The position numbers and the translations under genes were made by a program. The notes under the pieces are model-generated. The model was not told the DNA's origin. It did not search any database and saw only the letters and a program-made list of their open reading frames with translations. A stretch of 6,370 nucleotides of DNA from Chloroflexota bacterium (GTDB lineage: Bacteria; Chloroflexota; Anaerolineae; Aggregatilineales; UBA3940). Location: NCBI GenBank assembly GCA_010092775.1, contig JAADYZ010000422.1, forward strand, positions 1-6,370. Direction: 5' to 3'. Below are positions 1 to 5,744 of the stretch, piece after piece (the stretch's first letter is position 1; every line of letters begins with the position of its first letter).

Positions 1-125
1 CGCATCCGGGGTGCAGCAACAGGCGGCATGAAGCGGTGTCCGCACACGGAACAAGCGATCTGTGCGCCGTTGGCCTCGGGCTGCTCTAATTGATCACTGA
101 GGACAGCGTCGTCGCGCTCTCCCAT
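1..125 (-). CDS. N-terminal part of a zinc-ribbon-like protein (runs off the left edge)
   Basis: Reading the minus strand from an ATG at 125 gives 41 uninterrupted codons to the window edge. A plausible ribosome site (AGGG, within GTAGGGTG) sits 7 bases upstream. The peptide starts with an acidic, polar stretch (MGERDDAVLSDQLEQPE) and then has CSVCGHRF at residues 25-32. This is a CxxCG knuckle of the type found in short zinc ribbons and MJ0042-like finger motifs. Only one half of a Zn site is visible; the second pair would lie outside the window. The codons favour G or C at third positions, which supports real coding. I do not recognise the full protein, and the function is unknown. It is divergent from the DUF503 gene, with about 470 bases between them. 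Confidence 0.5.
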   Translation of the reverse strand, partial: MGERDDAVLSDQLEQPEANGAQIACSVCGHRFMPPVAAPRM

Positions 126-593
126 GGATGCACCCTACATATTGATAAGTTGACGTTCGTCAGTGAGAGGGGCCAAACCTGATGTGTGCTGTGCCAGCCA
201 CTCTCCCGGTTTGCACCAGGAGGACTCCCTGATGCCATCACATACATTCCCTATAACCCAGTATAGCCGAAAAACCGACTGTTTGGCTATACTCTACCCT
301 GCGTTACCGAGACACTTAGCATAGGATTTTAAGCTGAACGCTTCAATCAGGTGATGTGTGTCCTGCATACGACGTGTATGCTTGCGCCGTCGGCTCATGC
401 TGTACAGACCTTGTAGACAACCCTGACGTTTTCTCGACTGCGTGGCGGCTGGACGCTGTGTCCTTGGGCCAGTCTTACGCGGAGAGTACAACAATTAACG
501 TAGACATAGGAGCTTGCAACAGGTGCGGTCGACTCGATCATGGCAGACTGCCCATCTGCCACGTTCTTCATCCACCAGCAAAGTGACGGTTCT
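126..593. other. Intergenic region without a convincing gene
   Basis: About 470 bases separate the divergent zinc-ribbon and DUF503 genes. Short open frames occur on both strands (for example 356-586 plus, 395-616 minus), but their translations are Cys-rich and irregular and match no family I know. Visible structure is limited to a 9-bp inverted repeat at 260-293, a small hairpin (GCATAC, 5-base loop, GTATGC) at 365-381, and a short near-palindrome, TGACGTTCGTCA, at about 151-162. The last lies just upstream of the zinc-ribbon start and could be an operator. No tRNA T-loop or known riboswitch core was recognised. It could be a long regulatory region or decayed coding sequence. Confidence 0.5.
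260..293. repeat. Perfect 9-bp inverted repeat, 16-base spacer
   Basis: AGTATAGCC at 260-268 is the exact reverse complement of GGCTATACT at 285-293. In RNA the stem could grow by a G-U and two A-U pairs into the spacer. Each arm carries a TATACT hexamer, like a -10 element, pointing outward on its own strand, but neither has a matching -35. There is no T-run after either arm, so it does not look like an intrinsic terminator. It may be a regulator binding site for the divergent genes or a remnant end of a mobile element. Confidence 0.5.
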
Positions 594-896
594 ATGGTTG
601 TTGGCACGAGCATCATTCAACTACATCTACCCGGTATTAAGTCCCTCAAAGAGAAGCGCAGCGTGCTCAAGGGGCTGATCAACCGGCTGCACAAGGAATT
701 CAACATCGCTTGCGCCGAGGTTGAATTCCATGACGTTTGGCAGTCCAGCGGCATCGGTATCGCGGTGATCAGTACTTCGACCAAACATGCCAAGGCCGTC
801 ATCGACAACGTGGTTAACTGGATTGAGTTGAACCGTCCGGACCTCTCCGTGATTGACTACAGCATGGAGATTCTGCACATTACCGGGCGGTATTGA
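594..896 (+). CDS. DUF503 (YlxP-like) small protein
   Basis: This 100-residue protein matches the DUF503 family (PF04456, B. subtilis YlxP-like) over its full length. It opens MVVGTSIIQLHLPG, followed by the family's basic segment KSLKEKRSVLKGLINRL at about residues 17-33. Next come the AEVEFHDVWQ motif, with the characteristic Trp, and a C-terminal strand ending near VIDYSMEIL. Family members are small single-domain alpha/beta proteins. In Firmicutes they sit beside infB and rbfA, but their biochemical role is not established. The ATG at 594 is chosen because the family starts MVVG. An in-frame ATG at 540 would add 18 residues unlike the family. The ribosome site is weak. No translation genes flank it here, so it is away from the usual neighbourhood. 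Confidence 0.88.
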   Translation: MVVGTSIIQLHLPGIKSLKEKRSVLKGLINRLHKEFNIACAEVEFHDVWQSSGIGIAVISTSTKHAKAVIDNVVNWIELNRPDLSVIDYSMEILHITGRY

Positions 897-897
897 G

Positions 898-1138
898 CTA
901 AGGTGGATCGTAGCGAAGCAGCACGTTGCCTGTGATGCTGCCCATATAGGCTGATCCATCATGGTACACGGCGCTGCTTAAGGTGTTCAATACCACGCGA
1001 GGATTCTGCAAGCTGAACAGAACCTCGCCGTGCTGCGTTTCGCCCTTACTGCTGCTGCCTGTGAAGAGCGATGGCGGCAGTTTGATAAGTAAGTGGATTG
1101 TGGGCAAAGCCGGGCAGAGCTTGCGCCCAGGTATCCAT
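898..1138 (-). pseudogene. Decayed 3' remnant of a strictosidine-synthase/SMP-30-like beta-propeller gene
   Basis: Two minus-strand frames together resemble the C-terminus of strictosidine-synthase-like proteins. From 1138 one frame reads MDTWAQALPGFAHNPLTY, like the family's 'LPGFxDNxxY' strand, but it soon stops at 1046-1048. Another frame carries on from about 1090: a KLPPSL segment, then HGEVLFSLQNP, then YHDGSAYMGSITGNVLLRY. This resembles the final 'EHDGxLYLGSLT' blade, and the frame ends in TAG at 898-900. The simplest reading is loss of the 5' part plus an internal deletion and frameshift near 1085-1095. The remnant begins about 25 bases after the hydrolase stop and ends one base from the DUF503 stop on the other strand. 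An intact small gene with a TTG start at 1167 is possible, but its first 35 residues look non-coding. The family assignment is from memory of motifs only. Confidence 0.4.
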
Positions 1139-1163
1139 TGGGCCAGCCTGGGCCTGGGGCCAG

Positions 1164-2225
1164 TCAATCCGTAGCGTAAGATGCAATAAGGGTTTCAATG
1201 GCGCTGACCACCAGGTCAGGCTGGGTGGTCTGGATGTAGTGGCCGCTTTCCTCCGCAACGATCAACTGGCTGTCTGTCGATAGGCTGGCCAGTTCCCGCT
1301 GAAGCTCAGCGCTGATGAGCTTGAATTCCTCGAACACTGGGATCATGTCGTCTGGGAAGGCTCCTGGGGCCTCTTCGTCAGGGCTAAGTCCGGCTGCCAG
1401 GACAATCAACGGTACATCTCCTAGATTATGCGGCTGTATATCGCTTGCGTCGGTGATCGTCTCGGCGGCAGCCGCATCTGCTTGCAGCCCACGACAGATG
1501 GGGGTTCGGTGGAAGATCACGCGGGTTTGGTCTTTTGCTTCTTGTGAGAGCGTCTCAAAACTCTCTGCCTGAGCGCCACCCAGGTTAAGCAGTCGAATGA
1601 CACCAAAGGGGGCCAATGCGCGACAGACGCCAAAAAACGCAACGGCTCCCGCGCCACCCTCAGCGATCTCTGCAGGGAAGCGATTGTTTTGCCCCTCGAT
1701 CGTGGAGTCGACCAGGACCACGCCGACCACGTCATCCCTATTCCGGGCGGTGAATGCGCGCGCCTGCCGCCCGCCAATCGAATGACCTACCATGATATAG
1801 GGTCCGGATTCGCCAGCCGCTTGCAGCAGTGCTTCCAGGTTTTCGACGTGATCGTCCATGGTCTCGGCGCTGGGGTCGAAGTCGCTCCAGCCGAGGCCCG
1901 CACGGTCGAAGGAACAGACCCGCGTCTCAGTCTCTATTGCTCGCTGCACGGGGTCCCAGACAGCGTGATTGTTGCTCGCCCCCGTAATCAGAATGACGGT
2001 GGGGCTGCCTTCACCTGTGCAGTACAAGTGCATTTCGAAGCCGCCTATGTCAATCATCTCGCCGGGCGGCGGGTGATTGCGACGATCGGCGGCGCTGGCC
2101 AAGGCTTGATAGGTCGCACCAACCAAGAGCAGCAGCGCGATAGCAGCGACAAGTCCCATGAAGATGCGTCTGCCGCGCGGCTGGGCGCTTTCGTTGCTTT
2201 CCTGCTTATCTCCCGCTTGTGCCAT
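1164..2225 (-). CDS. Membrane-anchored alpha/beta hydrolase
   Basis: This 353-residue protein has the alpha/beta-hydrolase fold. Residues 21-44 form a strongly hydrophobic segment after a polar, basic N-terminus with an RGRR motif. That suggests a membrane anchor or uncleaved signal with the catalytic domain outside. The domain then shows a strand and oxyanion loop (ILITGASNNHAVW, about 78-90), SFDRAGLGWSD (105-115), and the nucleophile elbow GHSIGG with Ser149 as the predicted nucleophile. The catalytic His is probably His329 in SGHYIQ near the C-terminus. The acid is less certain; Asp173 (VLVDST) and Asp283 are candidates. The substrate cannot be told from sequence: esterase, lipase or peptidase are all possible. 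The ATG at 2225 is preferred over a GTG at 2234 because AAGGAG overlaps the GTG and sits 8 bases before the ATG. Confidence 0.88.
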   Translation of the reverse strand: MAQAGDKQESNESAQPRGRRIFMGLVAAIALLLLVGATYQALASAADRRNHPPPGEMIDIGGFEMHLYCTGEGSPTVILITGASNNHAVWDPVQRAIETETRVCSFDRAGLGWSDFDPSAETMDDHVENLEALLQAAGESGPYIMVGHSIGGRQARAFTARNRDDVVGVVLVDSTIEGQNNRFPAEIAEGGAGAVAFFGVCRALAPFGVIRLLNLGGAQAESFETLSQEAKDQTRVIFHRTPICRGLQADAAAAETITDASDIQPHNLGDVPLIVLAAGLSPDEEAPGAFPDDMIPVFEEFKLISAELQRELASLSTDSQLIVAEESGHYIQTTQPDLVVSAIETLIASYATD

Positions 2226-2233
2226 GCCGGTCA

Positions 2234-2239
2234 CTCCTT
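2234..2239 (-). promoter_or_regulatory. Ribosome binding site of the hydrolase gene
   Basis: AAGGAG on the minus strand lies 8 bases before the ATG at 2225. It overlaps the upstream in-frame GTG at 2234, which rules that codon out as the likely start and shortens the protein by three residues. Confidence 0.75.
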
Positions 2240-2264
2240 CGCTTTGAAATGGGGTTCACGGGCA

Positions 2265-2270
2265 ATGATA
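2265..2270 (-). promoter_or_regulatory. Possible -10 element for the hydrolase gene
   Basis: TATCAT on the minus strand would start a transcript about 33 bases before the hydrolase ATG. The hexamer 17 bases upstream (TGTTAC) is a poor -35, so this is weak. The 128-base gap from the recombinase gene makes a separate promoter plausible. Confidence 0.25.
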
Positions 2271-2353
2271 GCGGGTTCGGTGTGCTCGTAACAGGCCAGG
2301 GGCAACTCAACCGGCCCAATGCTGCATACTCAACAAGGTCGTGCTAGGCCGGG

Positions 2354-3433
2354 TTAGCTATCGCTGCGCCGCTTGGTCGTTTGCTTGAGGCTGGCGTTGG
2401 CAATCTCGGCGTTCTCAACATAACGGCGTGGCATGGCCAGGCTGTTCCAACCACCTGCTTCCTGCAAAGCAAAGGGGTCGGTGCCGCTGCGAGCCGCGTC
2501 GGTGGCCCAATAGTGGCGGCAGTCGTGGGCGGATAGGCCTTCGATCCCTACGGCTTCACCCAGGGTACGGACCCGCAGGGTGATGGCACGTTCTGACATG
2601 CCGCTGTCTACCAGTCGCCCCCCCTTGACCGAGCGCCGCAAGAGAGACCCTTGCACCATTCCATCCTGTTCTAAATAGAGTGCCGCCGCTTCCCAGGTAT
2701 CCTGCGAGAGCTGATGGGTCTGCACCTTGTTGACCTTGGGGCGGAAGAAGGTCAGCATGCCGTCTTCCAGATCGATGGCGCTAACCTCAAGCGCGGCCAC
2801 CTCGCCGCAGCGCAGCCCATGATCGAGCAGAAGGGACATCAAGAGGCGGTCGCGGCGGCCTTGCGGGCTGTCTTGCGGTTGATCCTTCAGTGCAGCGACC
2901 TGTGCCGGACGAAGTCGCACCGGCGTCTTCTTTTTGTTTGGGCGACCGCTTTCGTCAGTGACACGGGTGGTGTCCCGCTGTTCGTCAACATGCTGACCTT
3001 CCTGGCGTGTGAATCCGGCCACGTCTTTGATCTTCAAGTATTCGTCCTGTGGGATGACACCTGCCTTGTGGGCCAGCTTGCTGTAGGTGCGCAGGGTTGA
3101 CAATCGCGCGTTCACGGTGCCAATGGCGTAGCCCTCGGCTAGCATCCAGCGCTTGAAGGCTTCGACCAGACCAAAGGTGATGCCGTTCCAACTGGCGGGC
3201 TCCTGTTGGAGCCGGTCGGCGTCCATCGTGACGCCGATGCTGGCCAAGAAATCGCAGAAGACACGCAGCGCTGCGCGTTGACGGTTGCGTGTGTTTTGCG
3301 AACGGCGCATGAGGTAATCGGAGAAGACGTTTTGTCGGGCGTAGTGGTTGGCAACCATTCCAGCCTTTTCAAGGGCGCTGGCCAGATCGCCGGAGTTGAG
3401 ATTGGTGTCCTTGGGATTGCTGAGGTCGCTCAT
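2354..3433 (-). CDS. Tyrosine recombinase / phage-type integrase
   Basis: This 359-residue site-specific recombinase would cut and rejoin DNA at short paired binding sites through a 3'-phosphotyrosine link. Residues about 30-130 form the helical SAM-like core-binding domain (TRNRQRAALRVFCDFL is a typical segment). A charged linker at about 143-170 leads to the catalytic domain. The active-site set is complete: Arg208 in DHGLRCGEV, a Lys at 233 or 236, His303 and Arg306 in LSAHDCRHYW, Trp329 in the third His/Trp position (GGWNS), and nucleophile Tyr338 in PRRYVE. The length fits simple XerC/D-like or integron/phage integrases. No Arm-type N-terminal domain is evident. The ATG at 3433 has GGAAG 8 bases upstream, inside an inverted repeat. 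It is an orphan: no excisionase, tRNA gene or other phage gene is visible. Confidence 0.93.
   Translation of the reverse strand: MSDLSNPKDTNLNSGDLASALEKAGMVANHYARQNVFSDYLMRRSQNTRNRQRAALRVFCDFLASIGVTMDADRLQQEPASWNGITFGLVEAFKRWMLAEGYAIGTVNARLSTLRTYSKLAHKAGVIPQDEYLKIKDVAGFTRQEGQHVDEQRDTTRVTDESGRPNKKKTPVRLRPAQVAALKDQPQDSPQGRRDRLLMSLLLDHGLRCGEVAALEVSAIDLEDGMLTFFRPKVNKVQTHQLSQDTWEAAALYLEQDGMVQGSLLRRSVKGGRLVDSGMSERAITLRVRTLGEAVGIEGLSAHDCRHYWATDAARSGTDPFALQEAGGWNSLAMPRRYVENAEIANASLKQTTKRRSDS
3254..3290. repeat. 37-bp shared segment, copy A (inside the recombinase gene)
   Basis: This segment starts GCAGAAGACA, contains the palindrome GCAGCGCTGC followed by GCGTTGACG, and ends TGCGT. It matches 5842-5878 in the same orientation with three mismatches (positions 11, 31 and 32). 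Similarity drops to background within a few bases of both ends. Here it encodes recombinase residues 48-60, a typical part of the core-binding domain. Confidence 0.8.
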
Positions 3434-3438
3434 GGTGA

Positions 3439-3471
3439 TTACTTCCGATTATTTATACAAATCGGAAGTAA
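3439..3471. repeat. Perfect 12-bp inverted repeat at the recombinase promoter (operator or recombination core site)
   Basis: TTACTTCCGATT (3439-3450) and AATCGGAAGTAA (3460-3471) are exact reverse complements separated by ATTTATACA. The upstream arm touches the last base of the recombinase -10 element and covers the expected transcription start. The downstream arm contains the GGAAG ribosome site. Arms of 12 with a 9-base AT-rich spacer resemble both a dimeric repressor operator and the core sites of tyrosine recombinases, such as the 11-6-11 dif or 13-8-13 loxP layout. Autoregulation by the recombinase or by a small unseen repressor is the simplest inference. Confidence 0.75.
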
Positions 3472-3499
3472 ATATAGCGCTGGTGGTCTGGTAATGCAA
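3471..3499 (-). promoter_or_regulatory. Sigma-70-like promoter of the recombinase gene
   Basis: On the minus strand TTGCAT (3494-3499) and TATATT (3471-3476) are separated by exactly 17 bases. Transcription would begin near 3464, inside the inverted repeat and about 30 bases before the ATG at 3433. The -35 overlaps the T-run of the preceding terminator. Confidence 0.6.
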
Positions 3500-3530
3500 A
3501 ATCGGCCCTGCGATCTCCGCAGGGCCGATT
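3496..3530 (-). terminator. Intrinsic terminator of the metalloprotease gene
   Basis: AATCGGCCCTGCG (3500-3512) pairs perfectly with CGCAGGGCCGATT (3518-3530), a 13-bp GC-rich stem with a 5-base loop. On the minus strand the stem is followed by a short run of T (TTTT including the stem's last bases). It lies about 30 bases after the metalloprotease stop. The plus strand has no T-run, so it acts on the minus strand. The short U-tract may make it leaky into the recombinase gene. Confidence 0.75.
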
Positions 3531-3560
3531 GCTAGCTCGTTAGATTGTTCAGCTGTTTAC

Positions 3561-5642
3561 TTAAGGATTGTCGGTGATGTAGACGTTGTCGATACCCATC
3601 AAGCCACTTGGAACGTCACGCCAGCCAATCAGGACTTGAATGCTATCGAAGCTTGACGCGATTTGAACCGTGAGGTCACACCAGACGACATTCCAGCCAA
3701 GCGTGCCGCGCGCACCTTGCCAGAGGCAATTCTGGATTTCCTCGATATTGCTTCCGTTAAAGAAGCGAAGTTGAGCGCCGACATCGCCGGCAGTCGAGGC
3801 ATCCTGGAAGGCCAGTGCCCAGCCAAATTGGATGTCGGTGCCGATGCCGCCGCTTAGGTTAACCGTGCGGCTGATGAACTCGGTGGCGCTGTTGCCCTGG
3901 AACAGGAATAGGGAGTCGCCCTCAAAGGTCAGCGGATTGTCGATGATTCCGTCGCCGCTGCCACTGGTGTTGAAGGTCCAGGAGCCGGTGCTCTCAAAGC
4001 CGCCATCACCAATCGAGTTGCAGGTACCAACCGTGACGGAAGATACATTCGAGTACTCGGAGGAGGAGCCATCCGAGCTGCGGTTGGCTCGGACCCGATA
4101 GGAATAGGGCGACTCGCAGGCCACCGTGTTATCCAATACGGAGGTCGCCGTGGTCTCTAGAAGGAAGGACCAGGTGGTGCCGTTTGTCGAGCGCTCGACA
4201 GTATAGGATGTGGCGGTTTCGACGGCTGCCCAAGTTAAGGCGACAACCTCACCTGGAACGGCCTGTGCCACGACTCCAGAGGGTGTGTCGAGGGGACCGG
4301 CCTGAGCGACTGAGGTGCGGTAGTTGGCGATGGTTGGCGCGGCAGTCGTGATGGCCAAGGTGTTATTCGACGCTGTAGGCCCTTCACCGGCAACGCCGAG
4401 CGGCGTTCCGTTGAGCTGAAGATTAGGGGTAGACCAGTAGTTGAGTTCCTGGCAAGTGCTGCCATCGCCACAGCTCCCATTGAAGCCATAAGCCATGATG
4501 GTGTGGAAGGTGCCGTTCGGGTCTTGGTATCCGTAGGCGTAAGGCAGCGCTGGTGTGCCGCCGCTGACATTGGCGCGGTCGTGGAAGAGACCGAAGTTGT
4601 GACCCATTTCGTGGGTCGCGGTCTGGGTGCTCTGGGCGCATTCAATGTCGTTGACCGAGAACGCGACGCTGGCATTACTGGCGTCAATGGCGAAGGGAGT
4701 GAAAGCCAGGCCACAGATGATCAGACCGGACTGCGGTTTGTTCGTCTGGAAGAGCATGACCACCAGGTCGGCTCCCAACTGATTGCGCTGTGTGTGAACT
4801 TCGTCCATCACACCGTCGCTCGTCTCAGCAAGCTGGATCAGCGCATTCTCGAAGACGGCACCGCTTGGCGCCTGATTGTCAGCGTAGTTGACTGGTACCA
4901 AGCCGACTAGGTTGAAGGTGAAAGGCACGCCACTGTTTGAGTTGGCGGTGTTGGCGCGGGTAACCATATCGTTGACAGACGTAGTAATGTTACCCGCCAC
5001 AGTGGCCGCAGTCGTTGTATAGACGAACATCACATCGACCTGTGAGCCATCGTCGCCCTGAATCATGCTCAGGGGGTCTTCAGGTAAGGCGGAAGGAGGT
5101 GGGGCGGGCTCGCCGCTTCCGGTTGGAAACTGGGAGGTATCGATCTTGTGAATACCGTGGACACCGCCATTCATGTATTCAACACGATAAACGTCGCCGT
5201 TCGGCGTGGTGATCCGGCCAATCATGTGGTCATCGGCCATCGAGAGGCTGACCTCGCTGAATGGCGAGCCATCGATGCGACCGACCCAATTGACGACGCC
5301 GCCATAGCCCAGTTCAGAGCGTTCCAGCTCGGCAGTGATGACAACATCATCAAACAGGTTGAGTTCGATCTGTTCGTGCATCACCGCGGGGAGGTTCTGG
5401 GCGTTGGTGTGGGTCGGCAGCATGGCCATGTTGACCAACACAAAGCGTGAGCGCTCGGCGGCATGAACGTTCACATCGAAATTACCTTCGATCTCGGTAA
5501 ACAGCACATCTTCATCGAGTTCTTGGATCGGTGCGGCTTCAGGTGCCGCTGCCACTTGATCGGGCACAGGGAATGCAAAAAAGGCAAACGCAAAGGTAAA
5601 TACCAAGGTTAGTACAATGACTGCTGACTTTCGTCTTTGCAT
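3561..5642 (-). CDS. Secreted metzincin zinc metalloprotease with fibronectin type III domain
   Basis: This 693-residue precursor starts with a basic n-region (MQRRKS) and a long Phe/Ala-rich hydrophobic core, giving a signal peptide with cleavage likely near AAA at residues 31-33. Residues about 45-180 look like a propeptide. The catalytic domain (about 200-445) carries the full metzincin signature HEMGHNFGLFH, with zinc ligands His344, His348 and His354 and catalytic Glu345. A Met-turn, IMAYG (Met383), follows. This fits reprolysin-like (M12B-type) peptidases. Residues about 452-540 form a fibronectin type III domain. The last 150 residues form a beta-rich domain, probably jelly-roll, ending in MGIDNVYI. 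No LPxTG, PEP-CTERM or other anchor is seen, so it is probably released. There is no Cys before about residue 310, so no cysteine-switch latency. The ATG at 5642 is preferred over a TTG at 5669 because AGGA lies 6 bases upstream. Confidence 0.92.
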   Translation of the reverse strand: MQRRKSAVIVLTLVFTFAFAFFAFPVPDQVAAAPEAAPIQELDEDVLFTEIEGNFDVNVHAAERSRFVLVNMAMLPTHTNAQNLPAVMHEQIELNLFDDVVITAELERSELGYGGVVNWVGRIDGSPFSEVSLSMADDHMIGRITTPNGDVYRVEYMNGGVHGIHKIDTSQFPTGSGEPAPPPSALPEDPLSMIQGDDGSQVDVMFVYTTTAATVAGNITTSVNDMVTRANTANSNSGVPFTFNLVGLVPVNYADNQAPSGAVFENALIQLAETSDGVMDEVHTQRNQLGADLVVMLFQTNKPQSGLIICGLAFTPFAIDASNASVAFSVNDIECAQSTQTATHEMGHNFGLFHDRANVSGGTPALPYAYGYQDPNGTFHTIMAYGFNGSCGDGSTCQELNYWSTPNLQLNGTPLGVAGEGPTASNNTLAITTAAPTIANYRTSVAQAGPLDTPSGVVAQAVPGEVVALTWAAVETATSYTVERSTNGTTWSFLLETTATSVLDNTVACESPYSYRVRANRSSDGSSSEYSNVSSVTVGTCNSIGDGGFESTGSWTFNTSGSGDGIIDNPLTFEGDSLFLFQGNSATEFISRTVNLSGGIGTDIQFGWALAFQDASTAGDVGAQLRFFNGSNIEEIQNCLWQGARGTLGWNVVWCDLTVQIASSFDSIQVLIGWRDVPSGLMGIDNVYITDNP

Positions 5643-5646
5643 GCTC

Positions 5647-5660
5647 TTTCCTTTTGGAAA
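5647..5660 (-). promoter_or_regulatory. Ribosome binding site of the metalloprotease gene, inside a small hairpin
   Basis: On the minus strand AAAGGAA (5648-5654) precedes the ATG at 5642 by a normal distance. The site is the 3' half of a small inverted repeat, TTTCC-AAAA-GGAAA. This 5-bp stem with a 4-base loop could weakly mask the site in the messenger. It also decides against the upstream TTG start. Confidence 0.6.
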
Positions 5661-5690
5661 TTGTATCAAGAGCCTGCTTCTATTGTATCA
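5660..5690 (-). promoter_or_regulatory. Twin TGATACAAT boxes (probable extended -10 promoter) before the metalloprotease
   Basis: On the minus strand TGATACAAT occurs at 5682-5690 and again at 5660-5668, 22 bases apart. Each has the extended -10 form TGnTACAAT. The upstream copy would start transcription near 5675, leaving a leader of about 33 bases. The downstream copy would start inside the ribosome site and is less likely to be a working promoter. No good -35 was found, as is common for extended -10 promoters. Confidence 0.45.
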
Positions 5691-5744
5691 TATTCCTTAC
5701 AAACCAGGTGTGTTACAGAAATGAGACATCTTCCTGCACCGAGA

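Noticed and set aside
356..586. Plus-strand 76-codon frame upstream of the DUF503 gene
   Set aside because: The product is Cys-rich and irregular, has no recognised motif, and no ribosome site was noted; there is not enough to call a gene.
1689..2291. Plus-strand open frame of 200 codons
   Set aside because: It lies antisense to the well-supported hydrolase gene and its translation shows no family motif; it is a shadow of the hydrolase codons.
2309..2355. Imperfect inverted repeat AACCGGCC / GGCCGGGTT after the recombinase stop
   Set aside because: It has a bulged base and a loop of about 30 bases, with no T-run following on the minus strand, so it is not a convincing terminator.
2714..3100. 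Plus-strand open frame of 128 codons
   Set aside because: It is antisense to the catalytic half of the recombinase, which has all its active-site residues in the other strand's frame.
4235..4910. Long alternative frames on both strands within the metalloprotease gene
   Set aside because: They overlap the catalytic domain region carrying HEMGHNFGLFH; their products are Arg/Pro/Ser-rich and typical of out-of-frame translation of GC-rich coding DNA.
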